Assembly: GCF_007858365.1 (NCBI RefSeq)
Contig: NZ_VFIO01000011.1
Coordinates: forward strand, 1-64,000
Reading direction: 5' to 3'
From: Pseudomonas saxonica
Lineage (GTDB): Bacteria > Pseudomonadota > Gammaproteobacteria > Pseudomonadales > Pseudomonadaceae
DNA: 64,000 nt
This document shows, piece by piece, positions 18,239-28,600 of the stretch. Under the pieces are notes generated by a model, which was given only the letters and a program-made list of their open reading frames with translations, was not told the origin of the DNA and made no database searches. Made by a program: the position numbers and the translations under genes. Each line of letters starts with the position of its first letter. Position 1 is the first letter of the stretch.

Positions 18239-18964
18239 TCAAACGCGAATAATGCTATTACCCGCCGACGACAAGTCTTCGGCGGCTTTCATCATCTTGA
18301 CCTGGGTTTCGAACAGCCGGCTCAGGCTCATGGTGCCCACCAACTGGTCAATCGCCGAGACGTTGCTGGCCTCCAGGAAGCCTGCGGCCAGCACGACGTT
18401 GTCATCTGCCGCCGCCGGAGCGCCGTCTAGTGTCACCAGCAAACCGGCACTGTTTTTTTGCAATTGGCCGGCCGTCAGGTCGACACGTTTGATCTGGTCC
18501 ACTTCGACCATCAGTGGCTCGCCACGGGGCAATACCGAAATTCGGCCATCGGCAGCAATGTGCACCGTGTCGAACTCGGGCAACTGAATCGGACCACCCT
18601 CGCCCAGCACTGCGCGACCGTTGATGGTCAACTGCATGTCGGCATCAACCTGCAAACTGCCATGGCGGGTATAGGCTTCGCCCTCGTCGCCCTGAACGGC
18701 GATCAAACCTGCACCCTTGATGGCGAAATCCAGATCACGGCCTGTGGCCATCAGCGCACCGGGCGCCATGTTCACGCCGTTGCCTTGAACCTTGGTCAGA
18801 TGCCGGCTTTCATAGCCGTACCCTTGAACCGGCACACTCACGGCCTGTTCAAGGTCGGCACGAAAACCCGGTGTGTTGACATTGGCCAGATTGTTGGAGC
18901 GCACACTCAGCGCCGTCATCGTTCGACTGGCGGCGGTCATTGCCGTATAGCCCAAGCGGTCCAT
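18239..18964 (-). CDS. flgF: Proximal rod protein FlgF
   Basis: 241 aa. It opens with MDRLGYTAMTAASRTMTALSVRSNNLANVNTPGFRAD and ends with the rod C-terminal pattern EASNVSAIDQLVGTMSLSRLFETQVKMMKAAED. A central GRDLDFAIKGAGLIAVQG block is shared with FlgG and FlgE. It is placed between flgE and flgG, as is usual. Confidence 0.93.
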   Translation of the reverse strand: MDRLGYTAMTAASRTMTALSVRSNNLANVNTPGFRADLEQAVSVPVQGYGYESRHLTKVQGNGVNMAPGALMATGRDLDFAIKGAGLIAVQGDEGEAYTRHGSLQVDADMQLTINGRAVLGEGGPIQLPEFDTVHIAADGRISVLPRGEPLMVEVDQIKRVDLTAGQLQKNSAGLLVTLDGAPAAADDNVVLAAGFLEASNVSAIDQLVGTMSLSRLFETQVKMMKAAEDLSSAGNSIIRV

Positions 18965-18973
18965 GGGTCAGCC

Positions 18974-20161
18974 TCAGATAGCGTTGAACAGCACTTGCGT
19001 CAGTTCCTTGTCAGTGGACAGCACTTTGCTGTTCGCCTGATAGTTGCGCTGACCTTCCATAAGCCCGACCAATTGCTGGGTCATGTCGACGTTGGAGCTT
19101 TCCAGCGCACCGGCTGTCAACTCGCCAAACAATCCCGTGCCCGGAGGACCTATCAGCGGGTTGCCCGACTCGCCCGTGGCACTCCAGCGAGTCGCATCTT
19201 CGTTTTTCAGGCCGTTGGGGTTGGCAAAGTTGGCCAAAACCACTTGCCCTTGCAGCAGTCGCTCGCCATTGCTGTAGGTGGCGTAGACCATGCCGTCTTT
19301 TTCAACGGTCACACCGGTGTTTTCACCTGCGGCATAACCGCTTGGGTCATTGGTCGTCACCACAAAGTCCGACGCGCTCTGGGTGCTGCGGGTGTAGTTG
19401 ATGTCAATGCTCATGGCCTCGACACCGGCCAGGGGAAACGAAATATTCACCGGGCCCAACGGCGTGACTAAACCACCGCGCTCATCGAAAACCATCGGTT
19501 CAGGGCCACCTACGATGGTTTTATCCACGGCGTAATGGACTTCCCAGGTGTTGTCCCCGGTTTTGACGAAGTATTGGGTCAATGAATGTTGTTTGCCCTG
19601 GGAGTCATACACCGCCGTGGTCTGACTGTCGGTATAGGAGTCAAGGTTGTCCGGATCGAACGGCGTGACCGTGACCGGGTCCTTGCCTGCATCCAGGTTG
19701 GTGACAAACTCAATGCCGTCGGTGGCTTTGGCAGGCAAGTTGCCGGTCTGCAAACGCAAATCGCCCACCGTACCGACCTGCAAGTTGCCCGCCGCATCAA
19801 CGGTGTAACCTTGCAAATACTGACCGCTGGCATCCACCAGGTAGTTATCACTGTCTTTGCCAAATGCGCCGGCCCGGGTGTAGCTGATATCGCCGCTGGC
19901 ACTGCGTGTGACAAACAGTCCGCCGCCCGAAATGGCCAGGTTGAGGCTGTCACCCGTGCCTACGTGCGCGCCCCCCAGGCTCATGCTCTGGGTATGGCCC
20001 AAGACACTGACCCCCATGGCCTGAGTGCCCGAGTACAAACTGCCGAACTCGGTACGCGACGACTTGAAACCGGTGGTGCCCACGTTGGCGATATTGTGGC
20101 TGATGGTGTTGAGCTGTTCGGTCACAGCATTCAAGCCGGTAAGTGCAATGTTAAAACTCAT
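18974..20161 (-). CDS. flgE: Flagellar hook protein FlgE
   Basis: 395 aa. The N-terminal ALTGLNAVTEQLNTISHNIANVGTTGFKSSR, the central hook domains (TAVYDSQGKQHSLTQYFVKTG) and the C-terminal LESSNVDMTQQLVGLMEGQRNYQANSKVLSTDKELTQVLFNAI are diagnostic. It polymerises into the hook after export. The start overlaps the end of flgD by 11 bp. Confidence 0.95.
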   Translation of the reverse strand: MSFNIALTGLNAVTEQLNTISHNIANVGTTGFKSSRTEFGSLYSGTQAMGVSVLGHTQSMSLGGAHVGTGDSLNLAISGGGLFVTRSASGDISYTRAGAFGKDSDNYLVDASGQYLQGYTVDAAGNLQVGTVGDLRLQTGNLPAKATDGIEFVTNLDAGKDPVTVTPFDPDNLDSYTDSQTTAVYDSQGKQHSLTQYFVKTGDNTWEVHYAVDKTIVGGPEPMVFDERGGLVTPLGPVNISFPLAGVEAMSIDINYTRSTQSASDFVVTTNDPSGYAAGENTGVTVEKDGMVYATYSNGERLLQGQVVLANFANPNGLKNEDATRWSATGESGNPLIGPPGTGLFGELTAGALESSNVDMTQQLVGLMEGQRNYQANSKVLSTDKELTQVLFNAI

Positions 20162-20882
20162 GGCGCGGGCCTTGTATCGATTGGCTGAGGGAGCGTTGCC
20201 CCGGGTTTTGCCCGGGCAGCATCAGGTTGCTGAGCATTGAAGCTTCACTGAATTCAGTAATTTCATAGAACGGCACGTCACCCACACCGGCGATATTCAA
20301 CACCGGCCCGTCAGTGCTCAGGCGCACGCTGTTGACCTTGCCCTTTGCCTCCACGACAAAGCTCTCGTCCGTGTTGGATTTGACTTCAATCTCATACTTG
20401 CCGGGCTTGAGCCCCAGCGCTACAGGGTCGATTTCGAACTCCACCCGCCCCGGTGCACTGGCTGGCAATGGAATTTCAGTCTCGACACCGTTTTCATCGG
20501 TGAGGGTCACCACCAACTCGTTGGCGTTGTGTTCCAGTTCAATCTGGGCCTCGACCTTCTGGTCGGTGAGATCCAGTTCTTCCACCCGAACCTTGACCAT
20601 CTGCCCCACCAGGCTGGCAGCGCTGAGGTATTGCAGGTTCTCCAGCAACACCATGTTGTTTTGCGTCAATGCCGACATTTTTTCCAGGCTCTGAACCTGA
20701 GACATGGCCGCGAACTGGCTGAGGAATTCACTGCTGTCCACCGGCTTGGTCGGGTCCTGATTGCGGATCTGCGCCACCATCAATTGAATGAAGGTGTTCT
20801 GTATTTCATCGGAGTCAGAGTTGCCGTTGACCTGATCACCGGGTGGCGGCGTATTGCGCGTGTCGTTCTGGATCTGGCTCAT
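20151..20882 (-). CDS. flgD: Hook-cap / assembly protein FlgD
   Basis: 243 aa. The N-terminal FIQLMVAQIRNQDPTKPVDSSEFLSQFAAMSQVQSLEKM is the FlgD signature, followed by FlgD-type beta domains. It caps the growing hook and is discarded afterwards. The TGATG junction at 20880-20884 couples it to flgC. Confidence 0.95.
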   Translation of the reverse strand: MSQIQNDTRNTPPPGDQVNGNSDSDEIQNTFIQLMVAQIRNQDPTKPVDSSEFLSQFAAMSQVQSLEKMSALTQNNMVLLENLQYLSAASLVGQMVKVRVEELDLTDQKVEAQIELEHNANELVVTLTDENGVETEIPLPASAPGRVEFEIDPVALGLKPGKYEIEVKSNTDESFVVEAKGKVNSVRLSTDGPVLNIAGVGDVPFYEITEFSEASMLSNLMLPGQNPGQRSLSQSIQGPRHEF

Positions 20883-21310
20883 CAGGCTTCTCCCAGTTTG
20901 AGCAGCCCTTGCTGCATGCTCTTGATCCGGTTGAGTACTTCGACCCCCGTTTCAAAACTGCGGGTGGCCGACATCATGTCGGTCATTTCTTCGATTTCGT
21001 TCACGTCGGGGTAGAACACATGACCGCTGCGGTCTGCCAGAGGATGGTCAGGTTCATAACGCTTCTGCGGCTCGCGGCCCGAGGCCACTACATCCAGTAC
21101 CTGAACATGCGCCCCACCCATGCCGACACCGCGCGTCAACTGGTCGTTGCCATACAGGGCGGCAAATACCGGTTTGCGCGACTGGTAAACATCCTGGGCA
21201 TTGCCCGCTGCAGAGTCGGCATTGGCGAGGTTGCTGGCGACCGTATTCAGTCGCACGGTCTGGGCATTCATCGCAGAGCCGGCGATTTTGTAAATAGCGT
21301 CAAAAGCCAT
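20882..21310 (-). CDS. flgC: Proximal rod protein FlgC
   Basis: 142 aa. It has AFDAIYKIAGSAMNAQTVRLNTVASNLANADS, the FlgC-type RKPVFAALYG, YPDVNEIEEMTDMMSATRSFETGVEVLNRIKSMQQGLLKLGE. The length and both terminal helices match the family. It is 5 bp downstream of flgB. Confidence 0.95.
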   Translation of the reverse strand: MAFDAIYKIAGSAMNAQTVRLNTVASNLANADSAAGNAQDVYQSRKPVFAALYGNDQLTRGVGMGGAHVQVLDVVASGREPQKRYEPDHPLADRSGHVFYPDVNEIEEMTDMMSATRSFETGVEVLNRIKSMQQGLLKLGEA

Positions 21311-21315
21311 AATGA

Positions 21316-21672
21316 TCAGCGTCCTTCGATGGCCTGTTTAAGGCCTCGAAATTTCATGGAAAGAAACGTCAGGCTGGTTTGGAAATCAGCTGCACTTTTG
21401 GCAAAGGCTGCCTGTTCCACACTCAACTCCACCGTGTTGCCGTCCTGAGAGGGCTGAGCAGGCACGCGGTACTTCAGTTGAGCGCCGAACCCTTCAGCCA
21501 GCGAGGGTGACGATCCGCGCTGGCGCATTTCGGCGGCAAAGTCCAGATCCCGCGCCTGAAACCCGGGCGTGTCTTCATTGGCCAGGTTTGCAGCCAGAAT
21601 CTCGCTACGTTGCATGTGCAAACCCAGTGCGCGCATGTGCACCCCCATCGCGTCTTCTATCCGTATACTCAT
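21316..21672 (-). CDS. flgB: Proximal rod protein FlgB
   Basis: 118 aa. MGVHMRALGLHMQRSEILAANLANEDTPGFQARDLDF is the FlgB N-terminus, and AAFAKSAADFQTSLTFLSMKFRGLKQAIEGR is the C-terminal helix. It is the first gene of the flgB-L operon. A -24/-12 element lies 43-58 bp upstream. Confidence 0.95.
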   Translation of the reverse strand: MSIRIEDAMGVHMRALGLHMQRSEILAANLANEDTPGFQARDLDFAAEMRQRGSSPSLAEGFGAQLKYRVPAQPSQDGNTVELSVEQAAFAKSAADFQTSLTFLSMKFRGLKQAIEGR

Positions 21673-21714
21673 TACCCGACACCTTTCATCAATGTTCAGC
21701 TCGCAAGCATGAAT

Positions 21715-21730
21715 TGCAGGAACTGTGCCT
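21715..21730 (-). promoter_or_regulatory. Probable sigma-54 promoter of the flgB operon
   Basis: On the minus strand the sequence AGGCACAGTTCCTGCA matches the sigma-54 consensus: GG and GC dinucleotides in the right 10-bp-spaced register, GGCAC complete, and TGC at -12. Transcription would begin near 21704, giving a leader of about 32 nt before flgB. Lateral-flagellar middle genes are known in other bacteria to use sigma-54 with the LafK activator; no lafK is in this window. Confidence 0.6.
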
Positions 21731-21773
21731 AGTCGCAGAACCCATTCCAGACCATTGATTTAAAAGACTTTTT

Positions 21774-22568
21774 ATGAAATCACGAGACCGATCTGACGCC
21801 GTATCACTTCCGCCTTTTCGACGCCTCGCTCAACGATGCGGAACTGTAATTTCCGCCTTCGCGGTGGCCAGCCTGATTGGCCTGTTGCCGGTGCCCCGAG
21901 CAATGAGTGCGGATGACACCTACAGGGCGCAAATTGACGATGGCGTGCGTCGATACTTCACCCAGCGACTCAGCGAAAGAGCCGCCGATCAAGGCTGGCA
22001 AGGGCTTCGATTCACGCAAAAAGTATTTGCTCTGCCCACCGACTTACCGGGCCTGACGTGCCCGCAACCGTTGCAGGTCGAGGCTGAACAACAGCCATCA
22101 TCGGTGCTGGGTCGCAAGCGCGTCCGTCTGACGTGCGCCGGGCAACCTGCCTCATCCATCACCGTCACAGCCCAGGCAACGGTATTCATCAGGGCCGTAG
22201 TGGCGACTCAAGTGCTTGAACGTGAAGAGCCCATCTCCGAGGCGATGCTGACAGTGCGCGAAGTCTCGCTGGGCAAGCAGGATCAGGCGTATTTCAACCG
22301 GACCGACCAAGTCGAGGGTTTGAGTGCCAAGCGTCGAATTCGCGCCGATCAGGCTTTGACTCAGGAGATGTTGACCTCACCCTGGCTGGTGCGTCGTGGT
22401 CAGCGGGTGACCATGCAGGCCCGTCATGGCGCCATCCAGGCGAACACTGAAGGCGAAGCACTGACTGATGGCCGCAAAGGCGACGTGATTCGGGTCAAAA
22501 ATGTAACCAGCGGCAAAATCATTGAAGCTCAAGTGACAGGCGTCGGAGTGGTGAGCAGCACCTATTAA
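21774..22568 (+). CDS. flgA: P-ring assembly chaperone FlgA
   Basis: 264 aa. It has an extended signal peptide with a hydrophobic core (TVISAFAVASLIGLLPVPRAMSA), then a C-terminal SAF-type domain: ISEAMLTVREVSLG, RRIRADQALTQEML, WLVRRGQRVTMQARHGAIQANTEGEALTDGRKGDVIRVKN and GVVSST. It is a periplasmic chaperone for FlgI. It is divergent from flgB, and flgM and flgN, which normally travel with it, do not follow; the repeat array begins 12 bp after its stop. The ribosome-binding site is weak. Confidence 0.93.
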   Translation: MKSRDRSDAVSLPPFRRLAQRCGTVISAFAVASLIGLLPVPRAMSADDTYRAQIDDGVRRYFTQRLSERAADQGWQGLRFTQKVFALPTDLPGLTCPQPLQVEAEQQPSSVLGRKRVRLTCAGQPASSITVTAQATVFIRAVVATQVLEREEPISEAMLTVREVSLGKQDQAYFNRTDQVEGLSAKRRIRADQALTQEMLTSPWLVRRGQRVTMQARHGAIQANTEGEALTDGRKGDVIRVKNVTSGKIIEAQVTGVGVVSSTY

Positions 22569-22569
22569 T

Positions 22570-25500
22570 CCGCGCTGGTCGCAAGATGGGACGACGCGGG
22601 GTGTCAGGTTTTACGACGGCTTCGCCGCCGATCGCAGCCTTCGTTCCTCGTCAGCTGCTACGCGCCTGCGAGCAACAACACGTTGATCTGTAGCCGCTGC
22701 CGAAGGCTGCGATCGAGCGCGCAGCGGTCGCAAGATGGGGCGCCTCGGGGTGTCAGGTTTTACGACGGCTACACACCATGCTCGCAGCCACACGTTAACC
22801 TGTAGCAGCTGCCGAAGGCTGCGATCGAGCGCGAAGCGATCGCAAAATGGGACGCCTCGGTGTGTCAGGTTTTACGACGGCTACGCGCCATGCTCGCAGC
22901 CACACGCTAACCTGTAGCCGCTGCCGAAGGCTGCGATCGAACGCGAAGCGGTCGCAAAATGGCACACCTCGGGGTGTCAGGTTTTACGACGGATACGCGC
23001 CATGCTCGCAGCCACACGTAAACCTGTAGCAGCTGCCGAAGGCTGCGATCGAGCGCGCAGCGGTCGCAGATGGGACGCCTCGGTGTGTCAGGGTTTACGA
23101 CGGCTACGCGCCATGCTCGCAGCCACACGTTAACCTGTAGCCGCTGCCGAAGGCTGCGTTCGGGCGCGCAGCGGTCGCAAAATGGCACACCTCGGTGTGT
23201 CAGGTTTTACGACGGCTACGCGCCATGCCCGCAGCCACACGCTAACCTGTAGCAGCTGCCGAAGGCTGCGATCGAGCGCGAAGCGGTCGCAAGATGGGAC
23301 GACTCGGTGTGTCAGGGTTTACTACGGGTACGCGCCATGCCTGCAGCCACACGTTGATCTGTAGCCGCTGCCGAAGGCTGCGATCGAGCGCGCAGCGGTC
23401 GCAAAATAGGACGACTCGGTGTGTCAGGTTTTACGACGGCTGCGCCGCCGATCGCAGCCTTCGTTCCTCGTCAGCTGCTACGCGCCTGCGAGCAACAACA
23501 CGTTGATCTGTAGCAGCTGCCGAAGGCTGCGATCGAGCGCGCAGCGGTCGCAAAATGGGACGCCTCGGTGTGTCAGGTTTTACGACGGCTTCGCCGCCGA
23601 TCGCAGCCTTCGTTCCTCGTCAGCTGCTACGCGCCATGCTCGCAGCGACACGTTTACCTGTAGCAGCTGCCGAAGGCTGCGATCGAGCGCGAAGCGGTCG
23701 CAAAATGGGGCGCCTCGGTGTGTCAGGGTTTACGACGGCTTCGCCGCCGATCGCAGCCTACGTTCCTCGTCAGCGGCTACGCTCCTGCCCGCAGCCACAC
23801 GTAAACCTGTAGCCGCTGCCGAAGGCTGCGATCGAGCGCGCAGCGGTCGCAAAATGGGACACCGCGGTGTGTCAGGTTTTACGACGGCTACGCGCCATGC
23901 CCGCAGCCACACGCTAACCTGTAGCAGCTGCCGAAGGCTGCGATCGAGCGCGAAGCGGTCGCAAGATGGAACGCCTCGGTGTGTCAGGGTTTACGACGGC
24001 TACGCTCCTGCTCGCAGCCACACGCTAACCTGTAGCAGCTGCCGAAGGCTGCGATCGGGCGCGAAGCGGTCGCAAAATGGGACGACTCGGTGTGTCAGGT
24101 TTTACGACGGCTTCGCCGCCGAACGCAGCCTTCGTTCCTCGTCAGCTGCTACGCGCCATGCCCGCAGCCACACGTTTACCTGTAGCAGCTGCCGAAGGCT
24201 GCGATCGAGCGCGCAGCGGTCGCAAGATGGGGCGCCTCGGTGTGTCAGGGTTTACGACGGCTACACACCATGCTCGCAGCCACACGTTAACCTGTAGCAG
24301 CTGCCGAAGGCTGCGTTCGGGCGCGAAGCGGTCGCAAGATGGGATGACGCGGGCGTCAGGTTTTACGACGGCTACGCGCCATGCCCGCAGCCACACGCTA
24401 ACCTGTAGCAGCTGCCGAAGACTGCGATCGGGCGCGAAGCGGTCGCAAAATGGGACGACTCGGGGTGTCAGGTTTTACGACGGATACGCGCCATGCCCGC
24501 AGCCACACGCTAACCTGTAGCAGCTGCCGAAGGCTGCGATCGAGCGCGAAGCGGTCGCAAAATGGGATGACGCGGGCGTCAGGTTTTACGACGGCTACGC
24601 GCCATGCCCGCAGCCACACGCTAACCTGTAGCAGCTGCCGAAGGCTGCGTTCGGGCGCGAAGCGGTCGCAAGATGGGACGACTCGGGGTGTCAGGTTTTA
24701 CGACGGCTACGCGCCATGCTCGCAGCCACACGTTAACCTGTAGCAGCTGCCGAAGGCTGCGATCGAGCGCGCAGCGGTCGCAAGATGGGATACCTCGGGG
24801 GTGTCAGGTTTTACGACGGATACGCTCCTGCCCGCAGCCACACGTTAACCTGTAGCCGCTGCCGAAGGCTGCGATCGAGCGCGCAGCGGTCGCAAGATGG
24901 GACACCGCGGTGTGTCAGGTTTTACGACGGCTGCGCCGCCGATCGCAGCCTTCGTTCCTCGTCAGCGGCTACGCGCCATGCTCGCAGCCACACGTTGATC
25001 TGTAGCCGCTACCGAAGGCTGCGATCGAGCGCGAAGCGGTCGCAAGATGGGACGCCGCGGTGTGTCAGGGTTTACGACGGCTGCGCCGCCGAACGCAGCC
25101 TTCGTTCCTCGTCAGCTGCTACGCGCCATGCCCGCAGCCACACGTTGATCTGTAGCCGCTGCCGAAGGCTGCGATCGGGCGCGAAGCGGTCGCAAGATGG
25201 GACACCTCGGGGTGTCAGGTTTTACGACGGCTACACACCATGCTCGCAGCCACACATTTACCTGTAGCAGCTGCCGAAGGCTGCGATCGAGCGCGAAGCG
25301 GTCGCAAAATGGGGTGCCTCGACGTGTCAGGGTTTACGACGGCTACGCTCCTGCCCGCAGCCACACATTTACCTGTAGCAGCTGCCGAAGGCTGCGATCG
25401 AGCGCGCAGCGGTCGCAAGATGGGACACCGCGGTGTGTCAGGTTTTACGACGGCTACACACCATGCTCGCAGCCACACGTAAACCTGTAGCAGCTGCCGG

Positions 25501-25610
25501 AGGCTGCGATCGAGCGCGCAGCGGTCGCAAGATGGGACGACTCGGTGTGTCAGGGTTTACGACGGCTACGCCGCCGAACGCAGCCTTCGTTCCTCGTCAG
25601 CGGCTACAAG
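22570..25610. repeat. Tandem array of about 25 units of 112 or 150 bp
   Basis: The recurring gcggtcgcaaNatggg junction occurs at about 22586, 22735, 22847, 22959, 23070, 23182, 23294, 23406, 23555, 23705, 23854, 23966, 24077, 24227, 24339, 24450, 24562, 24673, 24785, 24897, 25047, 25197, 25309, 25420 and 25532. Most spacings are 111-112 bp; several are about 149-150 bp because an extra reverse-complement arm (cgatcgcagccttcgttcc) is present. The core is a Pseudomonas extragenic repeat, TGTAGC(A/C)GCTGCCGAAGGCTGCGATCG. Frames of 60-292 codons run through the array on both strands as a by-product of repetition. It fills the whole gap between the convergent flgA and glycosyltransferase genes. 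Confidence 0.93.
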
Positions 25611-25612
25611 GG

Positions 25613-28600
25613 CTATACCCGCCAGGCTCTGCGCCATTGCTCTCGGCCGATTTCATCAAGCATCCAGTCCTTGCGCACCCGGTCGCGCAAGGCATCCCCT
25701 GCCCGCTCAGTCGCATCAAGGTCGTGAACATGCATGCGAATGGCGTCCACCCAGTCGCGAAAGCGGTTCCTGACCCGCGTTACCGGCAAATCCCCGCGAT
25801 ACGTCACACTGTCACTGCACACCACCGCATAGCCGCACATGCCGTATTCCAACAGCCGCAGATTGCTTTTGCAGGTGTTGAACAGATTATCTTCCAGCGG
25901 GGCCACGGCCAGGTCCAGATTAAGCCGGGCCAGCGCCGCCGGGTACAGGTCAATCCGTACGCCGGGGTGAAACTCCCTTACATAAGGGCGCAGCTTGTCA
26001 GGACACATCCCCATAAACACCCAGTCCACCTCATCTGCCAGTGCCTTGATCACGTCGACGATCATTTCCAAGTCGCCGGTATGCCCCGCGCCGCCTGCCC
26101 AGCCGACCCTCGGTTTGTTTGAGGTTCTCCGCGCACTGACAGGCAGCTCACCCCACCAGCCCATGTCCAGGCGATTGTTAACCACCACAATATCGTGATG
26201 AAAACCGCTCAACGCTTCAGCCAGCGCCTCAGTGGATACGACGAAACGATCCACATAAGACAACCCACGCCGCAGCGAACGCATCACATCCTTGGGCATT
26301 TGCGCCTTGTGCACACTTTTGACAGGCAGATTGGGTAAATAGTCGTCCAGTTCATACACCTTGAAAGCTCGGCTGAATGCACTGATCTGCCGTGCGGCTG
26401 CCAGATCGGCCTCCCTGAGAGGACGCTGCATGACTAGCGTGTCCGGCGCATAACGTTCAAGGTGCAACACACTCGGCACGCCATACGTCAAGGCACCCTC
26501 AACCACCCCTTCACGCTTGAGGGCATTCAAGGGCTGAATGACCCGATAGTGACCGCACCCGTGCACATCACACGGCTGCGCGAGAATCACCGGCATCGGC
26601 CTCCAGGCCAAAGGTCGCCACGACAACTGGGCATCGGCCAGCTTGAAACCGCCGGCATCGTTCAATGACAAGTTCTGGTTATAGGCAGGATCGCTGGCCA
26701 ACAATACGGCCCAGCGCTGTTGAAAGACTTCGCGCACAGACTCCGGGATTGCAGGCTGGGCAAAATCGTTGATGACCGCCGCATGTGGTGTCCATACGGT
26801 CAAGTAACCCGACTGCCCTACCCGCAAGCACAGATCCACATCGGCGCCACCCTGTGCAAAGGCCAGCACGTCCAGCCCGCCTACGCCGTCAAACACCGCC
26901 TTGCGAATCAATAAGCAGACATCCGAGACCGCGCTGTAGTTTTGCTCCACCCACAAACGGTTCATGTATCCCGGCGAGTTCATGGGTTGCCCGACAAAGG
27001 CATGGCCGGCGTGACCTTCAAGGCCAAGAATAATCCCGCCGTGAGTGATTTGGCGTGACGTCGATATCGCCTTGGCACCGACAATACCTACCTCAGGGCG
27101 TTGTCCATGATTGAGCAGTTCATCAAGCCATTGCCTTTGCATCAGCACGGTATCTGCCCGCAGCAACAGCAAGTATTCGCCCCGGGCGTGCCCGGCGGCC
27201 AGGTTGATGGCCGCTGCATGTGTCAGTGGCCGTGGCGCAGCAATCACCTGCAAACGATCCCCCATCAACGCTTTGATGCCCTGCATCCATTGCGTTGCAT
27301 CCGGGTGGGCACAGGCATTGTCGACCAACACCACGTCGTAATTCGGGTATCGGGTGTACTCCAGCAGGCTGATCAAGCATCGCTGAATGGCCTGCAGATC
27401 CGTTGCCAGTACCAGCACGATCGATACCCGGGGTTGTTGCGGGTGACCATAGTTGATTTTGAAATGCCCTTGCCGAGGGGTGGTCAACTCTGCCTGCCCA
27501 TACCCGCGTGTATGCAAGTGGGTCATCAAGGCTGCAGCCAGATGCGGACTATCGGACAGACAGGGGCTCTGGTTGATGACCAATGGCTCGCTTACATGAC
27601 CGAACCCGACCAAACCACGCTGATCAATCATGCGCAGAATCAGTTCAAACTCGAGTGCGCCCGCGTACTCCGGATTAAAGCCACCCGCAACCCGCACCGC
27701 CTTACAACGCAATAGCCAATTACGCGCCAGAATGCCCGGGAGACTGAGCAGGTAGTCCAGATTGAAGTCAGGGCGCAATGCTGCACTCAACGCACCTTCA
27801 GCTTCCTGCACCCACGCATCACCATAAATGGCCCGGCAATTCGGATCCTCCAGCAGTTCCAGACCGCATATCAGCAGGCCGCAGGGTGTCAGGAGGTCAC
27901 CTGCGTCCACCAGCATCAGCCAAGCGCATTGAGTCTGCTCGACGAGCGCATTGATTTGGGCAATAAAATCAGGCAACTGACGCTCGAAATACTCAACGTC
28001 CGCGTGCACCGGCTCCCGGCACATCCGCGGGCTTATCACATACCCCTGAGCCGCCCCATAGCGGGTACGCAGGCATGCCAGACTGTTGAGCGTCGCCTCT
28101 ACCGCTTGCGCATCGCCTGCGCGATCAAGCACAACTACGGCAATGCCCGGCCCGCCTTTATAATGCGCCAATCGCTCTTCGATAAGCCGCGCCTGCAAAG
28201 GGCTGGGCACCCGTGCAGCTCTCCAGTCACGCTGCTGCGCCTGACTGATCACGCCCCCACGGACCTCCATCAGTCGTTGATAAATGTCCACCGATTCCAC
28301 GTTGTCAGCGCACCCCAGCTCAGCCACCCGCACCCGCCGTGTACCGGCTGCTTCCTGGTACCAGCCTAACGCCCGAATCTGCTCGCGGAAGGTGTCATGC
28401 CCCTGATTACCAATGCCCGGCAAGTCGCGGCCTTGCTGACTGAATTGTTCGCTTGAAACCCGAAACATGCACAGCGGTTTGGCCAACAAGGCAAGATTGC
28501 CCATTTGCAAAAGCTTGACGTAAAGACTCAAGTCCCCCACCCACTCAATCCCGTGACCATTGAGCGACATCAACTGATCACCGAACGCCACCAGATCTTC

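Noticed and set aside
18458..19471. 337-codon frame antisense to flgF and flgE
   Set aside because: It is a shadow of two well-supported flagellar genes and has biased His/Gln/Arg composition.
22586..25600. Long open frames on both strands in the repeat region (up to 292 codons, 23419-24297)
   Set aside because: They consist only of translated repeat units, appear on both strands, have no ribosome-binding sites or family similarity, and arise because the 150-bp unit is a multiple of three.
22570..25610. CRISPR array
   Set aside because: The units are 112-150 bp and conserved throughout, without short direct repeats separated by unique spacers, and no cas genes are near.
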